This document shows positions 1 to 11,280 of a stretch of DNA of 64,000 bases, one piece after another. The notes beneath the pieces are model-generated. The model made no database searches and was not told where the DNA came from. It saw only the letters and a list, made by a program, of their open reading frames with translations. Numbering within the stretch: the stretch's first letter is position 1; every line of letters begins with the position of its first letter. This DNA comes from Datnioides undecimradiatus (lineage: Eukaryota > Chordata > Actinopteri > Lobotiformes > Datnioididae), in assembly GCA_008933995.1 (NCBI GenBank), contig WARS01000026.1, positions 5,222,501 to 5,286,500 of the forward strand, given 5' to 3'. Made by a program: the position numbers and the translations under genes.

Positions 1-2770
1 TAGGACAGCCCATCACCCTCTGCCTCTGTGGGGGTTGGTGGGGAAGATGGGGTGGCTGGGGTAGATGGAGTGGCCCAGGGGCTCTCCTCAGCCCCATCTG
101 GACTAAACAGTCCTCCTCTGTCCCTGTGCATCAGATGACCAGGTATTTCCTTGCATTAAATTTACAGCTTACATGTGTCAACAGCAGAAAAAAGTATATT
201 CTACACTGGAAAAATAAAACAAAATTGGCCCTGCTTTCAATCTACACTACAGCATAGTTTTGCAGAACTATATAATATAGACTGTTGTAAATAAAATGTA
301 CTAGGTAATTCAGTATTGGGCCTACCGCATGTCAAAGAATGGTGACTGAGAGAGGCCAGGAAAAGCGTCCATCATTCCAGCTGAGGGCAGGGACCCTGCA
401 AGAGATTTTCCATGTTTGAATCCCAATCCAAACTCCACTTAAGCTGTTTTTGCATGTCTCAAACAGCAGATATGTTTTCAAATTAAAACCTGTTTTAAGG
501 ATATGATTATCTGAAGACATCCCCAAGTTCACACCTGAGAGGAGAGCTCTCTGTGGCAGAGTGCTACGATTGAGTTCTCCCTTACTGCCCTCCAAGATGG
601 GCTTCATGCCCCCCAATGAGGAGCCATCTGATACTCCCAGAACCTTCCTGAAGAACTGCTCAGAGTCCTGACTCTCCACCCCTTGTGGAAGACCTGTCAT
701 GACCAGACATAATTGAAGGCATCATGTAAACATGAGATATAAAATATTTGCCAAGTTACTGTTGCACACTGTATATACCACAGTATCCACTCAGAGGAGT
801 ACCTTCACTTTTTTCTGCATCAGAGTCATGAGGATCAGTTGACGCCTGGTCCTTCAGCGATGAGGATGGTGCAGCAACTCCTAAAAAGGTGCAAATTTAA
901 GTCAACCTGCCAATACCTTAAGACAATAAGCAATAAACCAGGCGCATCAGTGGTCAAACATACACTTACCTGCACCGTCTCCCTGAGCCTGGGGGTCCTC
1001 AGCCCCTTCTTGCTTGAGAGGAAAATTATCTTTGACCACATGATCCTTGGCATCAGCTAATAGAGAAGCATAAAACATAACATGTACTAATCCTTTCTCC
1101 ACCCAGAGACACAAATAATTTGCATTTTATAATTATATAATATTTGTTTTCATAAGTCACAAGTCAGGGTTGTGTTCTTACTCTCTGCGGCAGTACTTTT
1201 GAGCCCTGATGGTGCTGGTAATGAAGGCCGAACAAGGCATGTGCCTGGCCTTTGCCCTGGGGGTATCATCACAGCTTTCTTACTCAAGTCTATTAGTGTC
1301 TTCCCAAAGAAAGCCTCCTGCAGCAGATTAGAAACATTTAAGATATGAACATATATCACAGGTAAGTTTTAAAAATATTCAAAGCATGTAACATAGACAG
1401 ACTACAAACCTGGAGATAAGCAGGAAACATGTCCTCAAGTTTGCTCTTCTTACGTCCCCGACGTTTCTTGGCCTGCTCCTCACCCTCCACTGGCTTAGGA
1501 TCCATTATATTATCTGTGTCGGGGTGTGGTCCTATGCATATATAACCATGAATTTCAGTGTCCCCGATTAAAAAATATTCACAGAAAAACAAATGCAGTC
1601 ACACTGCCACTTGTGTGATAAAAGGGCATCCCGATCAAAAACAGCCAAGCATTAAAAAAAAAAACAACAAAAAACAATTTGCTTGATCTCTCGATGTTGG
1701 CAGCACCACTACAACAACATGAGAAGGCTCCAATTCTTTTTGCACCTGATGCTGAACGGGCCGTAGGGAAAAGATAACATAAGCCTTGGCTGGAAACTCC
1801 TTATTTAATATGTCAAAAATTTCCTACATGAAGCACATAATTTTCTCTAACATCAAATCATTGTAATAATGTTATCACTGTATTACTATTACTTTAATAC
1901 TGGACAAAATGAAATTCATCAGCCACCCTCTGTTGTCACTCACCTTCATCAATGGTTCTCTCTATTGGCTGTCCATCTAACATGGTCTCTCCAGCCAGCT
2001 GGGCAAAAAATTCTTTCTTCATCCGTGTGTGACACTTCCGCTGACGCACCATGAAGCCTCCAATTCCTAGTAAAATTAACAAATGAGATATTTTTAAACA
2101 TAGTTTGGATACTCAGACCCCTATGTGGTTGTTATATGTTGTTTTGTGAAATTCTGTGTAGCTTACCTGGCCTGTATGGTTTCCGCTTTCTTTTTTTGCT
2201 ATCCTCTGTCTCTTCTGCTCCTCCTTTGAGACCCTCACAGTCAGCCATACCTTCTGTTCCCTCTGCACCTGCATCCCTCTCACCACCACCTTCCCTGTCA
2301 GGACTCCCAGGGTTTTCCAGCTTGGATTCACATTCCATGGGTTCCCCTACGGAAGAGCATTGAAGTCTACATTAAAAAGCAAAATTACCCAGAAAATTGT
2401 TCATACACCAGTGGATCAGCAGAGAGTGTGCAAACCTTTTCCCTCTTCTCCATCTCCTTCGACCTCCCTCAGATCCATTCCATCAGGACCTCCTTCACAA
2501 CACAGAGTGCCAAGACGGGAGCGACGCTGTCGTCTTTTGTGCAGGGGTGACATGGAGATGCTGCGCAGCAGGGACATGCCCGACTCAGTTAGCCACACAC
2601 CCTCCAAGCGGTAGAACTGGGGTTCTGTAAGGTGACATTTGTGAATTTGAGTGACTTAAAGTAAAGGAAATGACCATCGAGTACCTGCTTGTGACAGTTA
2701 AAATGAATAAGCTAAATGCACTAACCTGGCTCTTTGATCTTTATTGAAGCCATAATGGCTGACTCTACTA
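1..2770 (-). other. kmt2d: kmt2d exons 18-28: region between PHD triplet and HMG box
   Basis: Exons are 2726-2770, 2436-2624, 2167-2346, 1944-2066, 1410-1513, 1182-1317, 970-1056, 803-880, 535-693, 326-395 and 1-123 (cut by the edge). Conserved islands are FYRLEGVWLTESGMSLLR with HKRRQRRSRLG, DSKKRKRKPYRPG, GIGGFMVRQRKCHTR, the basic KKRRGRKKSKLEDMFPAYLQEAFFG (20-residue windows of it match human closely), GLSQSPFFDM, and GGLFSPDGAEESPW, whose last exon ends in EGDGLS just before the HMG-box segment. RGRKKSK resembles an AT-hook. Exons 26-27 join only if 326-395 is included, which restores the reading phase into the edge exon. Confidence 0.9.
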
Positions 2771-5700
2771 CTGTGAACAAAGGCAAAAGCAGATAGAGAG
2801 AAAGCAAAAGAAATGCCATTAGTACATACAAGAACACCCTGCATATGTTTCAGAAACCTCCGTCTTCAGTTTTAAGACAGGGTCGTTCTCAGACTTACCC
2901 ACAGGTTTTGGTACATATGGGGTGCAGGATGTGCATGCAAAGCCTTCATCAGAAGCTTGTTCCACCTCATCTTCTGTGTACAGACTCTCACAGACAGCAT
3001 GGACCCATCTGCAACAGACACACAGAAATAAACTGATACGCATATTTTTCATAATAAATCATGCCCCAAATCAAAGATGATACAGAATTATTCATGAAAT
3101 GTAAGATACATAAATAATCCATTCCCTGCTTGTCTTCATTAGCTGCAGTCTCATGAATACCTCAGTTTCCTGTCTGGTTTGTGCATGTGTAGTTCTAATG
3201 AGCAGCACCCACCGATCACAGTACTGACACTGCAGCAACAGCTCCTCCTCCATGAAGTTCTCTCTACACACTGGACAAGTGACGAGGCTTGCACAGGGGC
3301 CACAGTGAGTGTAGTTGTTCTGCCACTCACAGTGAAAACCCGGTGAGTTGGAACCACACTGCACACAGCACACACACCTGTGCAGAAATAGTGAAACACT
3401 CTGTAACTATTATGCAGCTAATATGCAAGAGTAAAAATAATACAGATGTCTATTGATTGGTGTGATGGAAGCAAGAGACAGAGGGATGGGCCTCTGAATT
3501 GCTAATGCATGGCTGTGGCACGAGTGTTTTACATAATATGCAAATTTATATGTGTTCATTTCCATCTGACCCCATTCAAAGGGACAAGGCTGAACGAAGC
3601 ATTGTGCTCTTAGAGTTTAACTCTTTTTTTTTTTTTTTACCATTTGCACTTCCAGCCACCCTTGGGAACATTGTGCAAGGGTGGGTCCAGACAGTAGGTG
3701 TGATAGCTGACATCACAGTCGTCACACAGCAGCAGACGTGAGGGGTCCGAAGCCTTTCCGCACACTTCGCAAACAATACATTCCAGACAACGCCAGCCTT
3801 TACGGAGCATCGTCTTGGTGATCTAGAGAAGGTATCAAGTTTAGTTTATCTTTACAAACTGTGGTGAAAAACAAAAACCAAGGATAACATTGTGCTTACT
3901 TTGCTGTTCACACAGTAAGGATGGTAACACTGGGCACACTGAGCACAAGCCAACAACTGCCCCTCCGCACCCTTTCCAAAACTGCCACATACAACACACA
4001 TATCCTGAAACAGAAGAGAGAAAGAAAAAGGGAAAAATAAAAGGGGGGGGTAGTCCTTAGTTCTGCATTTGAAAGTGTCAACTGTGGCTCTTGGCACAGT
4101 AAGGGCATCAGGGTAATTAAAAATGTCACAGTGCAACAATAGCTGTACCTGGAGCAGGACAAATTTATCAGTGTTTGAGAAAAGAACCACTGTGTTCTGC
4201 ATGGTGTCATCTTCCTCATCATCTTCCTCCTTACTAATTCCAGTGTCTGAGGTCATGCTTAACTGTGGAAAAGATGGATTAAGAATTATATATATTACTA
4301 AAATCTGCAATTACATCTAAAGTTATGAAAACGGTGATTACACAATGCCAAATCATAAATATAAAAAACATTTGAATCTTGAGTAAAGTCAAAGCTCACC
4401 AAGAAAGCATCAATGCAGGAAGCCATAGCTTTGAGACGTGACCTGCCACCACGGCCTCTCCCTCCACCACCCCCTCTAGGTCTACGTTTCCCAGGAAAAC
4501 TATTGCTTCGCCCCTACAGGCAGAAGAAAAACATTTCAATGTCAAGTTATGTTGTGAGAATGTGACAGTGGCATCATAGAATCACCAGTTAATGTTAGCT
4601 CTTCAAACATTGATGCTCAAGACAAATCAACTTGTGCATGGTGAACTCACCTGTTTGACCCGCGAGCGGCCTGGAGATCCTCTGCGTTTAGCCTTCTCTC
4701 TGTCGCTTCTGAGAGGTTCAAAAGGAAGCGAGTCATCAGTCTCAGTGAGGAGGTTATCTGTGTGTGAGCGGCTGGCAGGTACAAAGCCAAGTTCCATAGA
4801 GAGCTGAGGATCGGGTTCTCCTGGTGAGCCAATAAAGCCGCTGCTGCTCTCATCTCCATGGCTCATATTGGACATCTCATCCAGCAACAATTCAGGCTTA
4901 ACTTCATGCTCCTGCAGTTCCTGCTTTATGTCCATGTTATGTTCTTCTCCCTTCATTGGCTCATCATCCTCTTCTTCATCCTCCTCCTCAGAGTGAGGTA
5001 GTAACCTCCCCTCCATGTCCACAGCAGAGAGGGCCTCTTGTGTGTCTACTGATAAAGAAAGAGAAGAGGGAGAGCGGTGGTCCTGGCATGGACTGCTTTC
5101 CTGTTCATTAGCCATGGGCAAATGCTCTTTATCCACAGAGGCAGGAGAAGCTGGTAACTTTGGATCCTTATTGACTGGCTCCATGGTGGCCATGCCATCA
5201 GAGTCAGTGCTTAATAACTCTGCTGATGCTTCTTGTTCCACTGAGGGAGTGGTCTCCTGCTTCTCCTCCTCTTTCTCGACCTCCATATTTTCAGGTCCCT
5301 GCTGTGACACTGGTGGTTCTGATTTAGGGTCGCTTGACTGCAATTCTGCTGTGGAGTCCTGGGAGGGGGTAGCTTGGGTCACCTGGCTGACTGCCTCTTC
5401 TGCTCTCTTTTCACCATCAGCAGGTAGACAAGTGGGTCCCTGTTCTGTTGTTGCAGAGATTAAGATTAAATTAAGGAATGCATGGTCATTAGTGTTAACA
5501 TCTATAAATCTATCATTAGTTACGGCACACCATCATACAAATAATGAAGAAATGCTTTGTGTTCAGTTTCAAATATGTGCATCTACAGTGTGTTCTATGT
5601 TTACCTGTGGACTCGAGGGGAGCAGCCTTGGAAGTGAATTCTTCCGTAGCTACCTTCAGCTCTTCCTCCATGATCCTCTCCCCAACATCTGTTGTCTCAA

Positions 5701-8530
5701 CAACTGCAGTCTCTACCCCTGAAAGGCAAAAGAAGTTAACTTAGACATTTTTGTACATAAACAAGTTATATCATCACATCATCATAGTTGTAAAAATCCA
5801 TAAAACCCATGACTGGCATGTTTTGTAGGGTTTGTGTTATGCCCTACTCAGACTTACCTAAATCCATGGGTATCTCCTTGTCAGTTGTGCCATCAACCTG
5901 ACCCAGCTCGGATTCGCATCTCTGTGCTGGTGTTACCTCTGGTAAGTCTGTGTGCTCTCCTGTCACTACATGTGCATCTGTTTGGATTGTCATCTCCACC
6001 AAATCCATTTGTCCATCAGTCTCCTCAGATGCCTCTCTGGTTTCTTTCTCTGTTGTGTATGGCTGAGTGACAGGCTGCTGCTCTTTGCAAAGCAGGCAAA
6101 TGCACTTGGCTTCTGAAAGCTCCCCCGATAAAGCACACTCATTGTGCACCCACCTAGGACAATAAAGAGATTATTAAAAATGTAATATGATAATATAGGG
6201 TACAAGTTCAAATTAAAACAATTTCAGATTTGCATTAAATTTACCTGGTGCATGTGCTGCAGCACTGCAGAGTGACAGATGGGTCGGCAGCTTTGTTGCA
6301 CACAGCACACATAGAGCTGCGGTGACGTTGGCAAGCCTCACACACAGCATAGTTGTCAAACCACTGGGCTGTACCTGGCAGCACCAGTCCACGGACTCCA
6401 CACTCCGTACATACACGACACCTCTGACAAAGTTAACAAGAGTAAAATAAATGGTAAAAGAGGCACTTGAAAAAATACTTTCAAATGCGCTAAGAACAGC
6501 ATTCTCTGATAGGAAGATTCACGAAAAAAGAAAGTGGGTGACCTTGCTTACAGAACAGGTTGCCAAGTTACGGTCAACTCTTTTTACAGAGCTAAATGCC
6601 AAATGTGACTTACTCTGCATTTCCATGGGTCAGAGGGAAGAGAATCCATGGCTGGTTGGAGACAAAACGTGTGGTAGCCCTTGTCGCAGGCGTCGCATAC
6701 CAACATTTTGGAGTCTTCACCTGGTTGTCTAACAAAATGAACAGTCAAGACATTAAACTTAAAGACACAGTTCAAATACAACTGATTACTTTTTTTAAAA
6801 TGGTATGTAGATATTTTGCAAAATGTAACACATTTGAATCCTTGTACGGTACAGTTTGATTCCCAAGACTTAACTCACCTGCAGGTCTGGCACACTTTAC
6901 ACTCTGGACACTGCCATCCTGCCCGTTGGATGGGCGTGGCACCAATTTCCAGACAGGTCGCATGATAATGTAGGCCACAACCCGTACAGAACAGCAAGTC
7001 TGTGAGCTCCCCCGCTGAGTCACACACTGCGCACCAAGCCTCTTCACCTGCTGCGGAAAAAATACAGTATTACAATAGTTCAATGACACTAGCATGCTTT
7101 ATTTTATTCTTGTTTCAAAATTTAAGTCTAAAAGCCAACAATGACCCAAGAGTCATGTAGATAGTAGCCACTTTTTAAAGATTGCTGGTGTTATGATAAG
7201 CAAAGTACACAAGTTGTTATAGAGGAAACTCTGAGAAAGTGTTACAGCTCTGAATGTTTGTGCTATTTGTTGATTGTTGCAACTGCTCATTATCTTTGTA
7301 ATGTGGTCATCACACAAGCATTATACTGTAAACATGAAATAAGTTTTGACAAAGATGCCTGGTTCTCTTACCCAACTCCTCTGCTTTGTCTATGTGCTCT
7401 GGACAAAGGAGAACCAACTGCTTCATGGACTGGAAGGATCCACTGGCTGCCGAGCATGGGAAGTGGTAATACCGCGAGCAGCCCTCAGCATGGCATCGAA
7501 TGGTTGCACCCAGCCTTTTGCAGTATTCGCAAAGCTGAAACAAACCGATAACAGGAAGTAAGATTTAGTGAAAGAAGTTCATAGAAATCCCTACATTCCC
7601 AACCAATGCCATCTAAATTCAAGACTGTGGACAGTGCACTTACCCGCTGTGTCCCTGAGATAACGGCCTTATCCACATTCTCCAGCTCTTCCTTGTCCAT
7701 CTGGTTCACTCCCTCCGACCACATCGCACACCAGTGATGAACCCAACAACCCCCTGTTCATTATTCAGGCAAACATTAGTAAAATTATGAATCTATAAAA
7801 GTAATAATTTACTATACATTATTGATATATAATCATAAGATATTGTGAGTTTCACCTGAGTCATCAAAGAGAGCCGCCAGACAGGGGGAGTCAGGAAATC
7901 CAATGGAAGACAGGTCATCATTCCCAGGCTGGGGCAGTGGAGAAGCTGATGGCTTGAGGGTAGGCCGCTCAGAAGTTGGCCCAAAGTGTCTCAGCTCCCG
8001 CTGTCCATGTAAGCTCCGTTCCACACAGTTACAAAGCGCACAGGCTCGAACACTCTCTCTACAGGTGGTTATGTTGTAAAAAAAAAAAAAAGCAGAGATT
8101 CAGTTTTTGGTGTTGCAAGACCAGCTTCTTGAACAAACAACCACAGCAGTAAGCACCAAATCATTTAAAAGCTGAAAGGAAATCTTACACAGGTGTGCTG
8201 GAAGAAGCTGCAATAGCACCAGACACATCCTCAGCAGCAGGAAGGGCTTTGGACTCCTCCTCAGAGGAGACAAGCTGCTTTGAAGGGGCATTGTCATCAG
8301 CTAGAGAATGGTAAAAATAAAAATTTAAATAAACAAACTGACTTAAAGTAAACACTGTATTAAATAGTGTGAATCAATGGCTTCCCACAAACCCATATTA
8401 ACTTGTCTGCTATGTGGAAATATAATACATAATATTGTGGTAATATTGGGACATGGAGACTTTTTAAATCAAATACATTACCTGTTGGTTCAGAGTCATT
8501 CTCTTCGCAGTTTGATTTCTGCTCGTCCAT
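1..8530 (-). CDS. kmt2d: Histone-lysine N-methyltransferase 2D, N-terminal part (partial, continues past window start)
   Basis: Kmt2d is the large COMPASS-like H3K4 methyltransferase that mono-methylates enhancer nucleosomes in the nucleus. Twenty-eight minus-strand coding exons join with consistent phase from an ATG at 8530 (MDEQKSNCEENDSEP) to the left edge, about 1,462 residues. All introns are GT-AG. Identity rests on near-vertebrate-identical stretches: SLHGQRELRHFG, DDTMQNTVVLFSNTDKFVL, SRLLLCDDCD, HKRRQRRSRLG, KKRKRKPYRPG and KKSKLEDMFPAYLQ. Kmt2d rather than kmt2c is supported by the dhh-lmbr1l neighbourhood and by D-type linker motifs such as SMELGF. The HMG-box, FYRN/FYRC and catalytic SET domain are outside the window, so activity cannot be judged here. 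The start matches the human N-terminus (MDxQK...DSEP). The coding exon begins at about 8564 after an acceptor, so the leader lies further upstream. Confidence 0.95.
2899..4004 (-). other. kmt2d: kmt2d exons 14-17: second PHD finger triplet
   Basis: Exons are 3900-4004, 3641-3822, 3213-3377 and 2899-3008. The cysteine/histidine pattern gives three consecutive fingers at residues about 847-1030: CVVCGSFGKGAEGQLLAC...CYHPYCVN; CEVCGKASDPSRLLLCDDCD...YHTYCLDPPL with WKCKW; and a RING-like CVCCVQCGSNSPGFHC...CGPCASLVTCPVC...LLQCQYCDRWVHAVCESL. All zinc-ligand positions expected from the mammalian protein look intact. In mammals this triplet is reported to engage histone H4 tails; that role is inferred by homology. 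Donor and acceptor phases agree across all four exons, including the Trp and Arg codons split by introns. Confidence 0.93.
4149..5718 (-). other. kmt2d: kmt2d exons 10-13: acidic, low-complexity linker and Gly/Arg-rich block
   Basis: Exons are 5605-5718, 4651-5444, 4400-4513 and 4149-4262. The 794-nt exon 11 encodes a Glu/Ser/Pro-rich linker of about 265 residues, with an acidic run at HSEEEDEEEDDEP and the D-type motifs MSNMSHGDES, LSMELGF and TETDDSLPFEP. It replaces the much longer proline-rich SPPPEE repeats of the mammalian protein, so this linker is far shorter here. Exon 12 encodes a basic RGG-like tract (FPGKRRPRGGGGGRGRGG). Exon 13 carries the highly conserved DDTMQNTVVLFSNTDKF segment that leads into the second PHD triplet. 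The antisense strand of exon 11 is open for about 235 codons, which is a by-product of codon bias and not a gene. Confidence 0.9.
5858..8058 (-). other. kmt2d: kmt2d exons 3-9: N-terminal extended PHD and PHD finger cluster
   Basis: Exons are 7856-8058, 7644-7753, 7372-7534, 6879-7047, 6614-6728, 6245-6423 and 5858-6153; exons 1 and 2 are 8482-8530 and 8189-8300. Residues 54-212 form an extended PHD: CALCNC, then WVHHWCAMWS, then CEYCKRLGATIRC, then YYHFPCSAASGSF. Residues about 213-268 are a PHD (CAVCDSAGEL, HYHATC, WQCPECKVC). The next runs to about 307 (SKMLVCDACDKGYHTFC, WKCR). Exons 8-9 encode a further cysteine-rich module (CAVCNKAAD, LQCCSTCTRWVHNECAL, CICLLC). This resembles KMT2C more than the degenerate equivalent I recall for human KMT2D. 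The exon 6 acceptor is an in-frame NAGNAG (7047 or 7050). PHD fingers of this class read histone tails; which ones bind here is not visible. Confidence 0.9.
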
Positions 8531-9310
8531 CCCCCGTATTGATTTTGACCTCCTTAACAGAGATCTGTTATTTAAAAGCATAGGTTGAATGGACTTGTAA
8601 ATGTTAATCAGAAATACAATTATTTAATGAAACTAGAAACAGTATGCAAACATTATTTGGGCATTTTGTCTAATAGCTGGCTATACCGTTAAAACTGCAT
8701 AAAGAATGGACAGAATATATCTGAGACCAAATTACTGAATGCATTGGATTAGCTTACATAAAAAATAAGAGGATGGGAAAAAAAGATCCTCACACGCTAC
8801 AACAAAAAAATGGCATTGTTGATAAGTGTGCATGTGTTCATCATATAAAAAGAAATCCCTTAAACCAAGATTTTCTTTCTACACCATAATACACACTTGT
8901 CTCTCTACCCATCCAAAGGCACTTTAACATAAAGTCTTCCAAACAACAACGCGACAGTTAAATATGGCTGTTAAATCCTCACTTTTGGTGATTTTCTTGT
9001 GTTAATTTGAGTAACATTAGCACCAATGCAATCGAGCTTTCTCGCAAACTCTGAAAATAGCGCGAGGGTTATAGAAAGATCAATCGGAAACCGCTTCAAC
9101 AATTCAAGTTAGTATTTACCCAGCAATGCATAATCCAAAGTCGGCTAAACTGCTGCGTGGGAAAAAGCACAAAATAATAATACAAAAATGGTGTTTTTCC
9201 TAAATAAAACAACCATAAATCGGAATACACAAAGAAAACACAACTTCCGTATGTAGAACTTCCTGTTGCAGCGGGACTCCTTTCGTGCAGAACCTTTGTC
9301 GCCAGCATCA
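8531..9310 (-). promoter_or_regulatory. Candidate kmt2d 5' leader: splice acceptor, leader exon and ETS-type promoter
   Basis: The ATG exon has an acceptor (TAACAG) giving an exon boundary at 8564, so 8531-8564 is 5' UTR. A good donor (GCTGG followed by GTAAATA on the minus strand) ends a possible leader exon at 9120. Just upstream, on the minus strand, are two ETS-type cores, ACAGGAAGT and ACGGAAGT, 14-15 bp apart near 9244-9265, next to CpG-containing sequence. This resembles a housekeeping promoter. The alternative leader exon at 10962 is listed separately. No coding capacity is seen between 8565 and 9119, which is AT-rich intron. Confidence 0.4.
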
Positions 9311-10961
9311 TAGTTCCGCTATGAGATTCGCGTCATTAACAAAAATACTGTAAAACAAACAATGCAGGGCTGGATGAGCGCACCATTTTTCTTCCACGAA
9401 GCTAATAATAGGAAGTCGTATCATATTTTAAACGTTAAAAAGACATTTACATGCGACAAAAGCGTCGATAGCGTTTGTTTCTCATTGTGTATTTTACCAA
9501 TGCTGTGGTAAAACTGCACCACCAATGTTTGTATTATCATCGTTTGAAAGTAGATAACCGAGAGACTCGTCCGCGATGCGATGCTGTATCCTCTGATACA
9601 ATTGGCTCAACAAACAATAAATGTGACAGTGCCGTTGTAACACTGATCCAATTGAGGGTCCCGCAGTGTTTTTTGGGCAGTTACAAAACAAAAACTGAGA
9701 GAAGCATCCTGTGAGGTGGCGATATCACACAGACAAACGGATTTCGAAATGATCACCCTTCATTGTCACTGAGGCAGTTGGAAGCAGGTCCCAATATGAG
9801 GAGGACGAGTGCGTTTTACTCGTGTCTATAATACATGGTAGCTGAAATCATCTCAAACTAAGATCCAACTGGGCTGAATCATATCATCATACCAATCATA
9901 ATTTATATGCTTCTTTGTAAAACAAAACAAAAAAAAAACAAAAACCAAAACATACAGCAAGAGTCTTTCGAACGTATGTTAATACTTTAACGTTGTAGCC
10001 AACACTAGACATACCTGCACTATCGATATCACAACATATGGCGCGACATTAAAACGCCGTTTAGCATACGGCACCAAAAGCTGTGAATGGCAGGATAAAG
10101 GTGAACTGATGGATAAAAGTGTTTCTCCATGTAACGTTGACGTTACATCTTTGTAATAACCGCATTCGGCGGCAGCAACACTTGAAATGCGCTCTCGTTA
10201 ACAAACTAATGTCGAATGCAACTCCTACAACCCGCCGGGCCTAAGTGGTGTTATATCCCAACTAATTATGGTACTTTATGTGCTTTGTCTCTAAATTAAA
10301 GTTGGTAATGCACAGAGAAAAAGTGATGACATAATGGCCAAGTTAACGTCTTAACATCCCGGCTAGCCAAGTTAACGTTAAAAGTGTCAACGTTACAAAC
10401 TTTGACAGATAACGCGTTTCTTCTTATGTTGTTATGTTTGCCAACAGCGCATTTTATTTGTTGCAGTACAACAGTAAAAGCTATTGTGGCTTTTATAGTT
10501 TAATAATTGCAGAGCTAAGCACTATTCCTCAATGTAAACACCGACTTCAAAGGGTTGGTGCTGTCCAGCAAATAGCCTAGTCCATGTCACCAGCGACAGG
10601 CTGATACCGAAAAGCTAACAACCACCAATGGTGACGTAGCAGCAAAGTGTCCCGAAGAGGCAAAACTGTGAGAAATACATCCAGTGCCATGCACAAGCAC
10701 ATGTTCTTCTTCAACTGTCAGCCGGCTAATCTATGGCCCATGCCCTGGACGGCGCCGATGTAGAGCATAATTCAATCTAGAGTTAGAACCCAGGTACCAT
10801 AGCTAGTTCTCCAGCAAATACACAGCACCATCTGTTCGAAGCTAACAGCTACATGTTACCGATAGCAGAGCTAACATTACCCGGTCTAAGGTCAGGGTTG
10901 GGGTGTCTTTAGTTATGTCTGTTGCAAGAAGTTTAAAGAGACCATGATCAGAATAGCTCAC

Positions 10962-11280
10962 CTCACAAAAACAATATCGTCTCCTCATACATCAGCAAAA
11001 TCCAAACAGCCACACAGCTTCCCAAAATGCTGATGGTCGCTTCATTTTATGTACCGGACTAACGCTGCGGCTAGCCGGCTGTAGGGAGAGTGGGGGAAGT
11101 GCACGTCGGCGGAAGGCAGGCTGTGCCGTGGTGCTAGCTAGCTCCTCCAACTGCTGTAGATGTTGATGGATAGTGCTATGGTTAGCTAGTAAACCAGCAA
11201 GTTGAGCTTTGTGTCGAGATATCCGTATACTGCCAGTGAACTATTAAGCTCTAAGACAAGCCTTCGTCCAGTTCCGACAA
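10962..11280 (-). promoter_or_regulatory. Candidate alternative kmt2d leader exon and promoter
   Basis: On the minus strand a donor (TTTGTGAG then GTGAGCTA) closes a possible untranslated exon at 10962. The 100-300 bp upstream (11040-11280) are rich in CpG and repeated GCTAGC/GTTAAC-like words. There is no open frame with a credible start. Together with the 9.1-9.3 kb site this suggests one or two kmt2d transcription starts. Which one is used cannot be decided from sequence. Confidence 0.3.

Noticed and set aside
5015-5722. Long plus-strand open frame of 235 codons
   Set aside because: It is antisense to kmt2d exons 10-11 and the intron between them. The sense exon is conserved and phase-consistent, while this frame is Ser/Leu-rich with no homology.
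1-8530. Assignment as kmt2c
   Set aside because: The extra PHD module is KMT2C-like, but the dhh-lmbr1l-dnajc22 neighbourhood and the D-type linker and post-PHD motifs fit kmt2d better.
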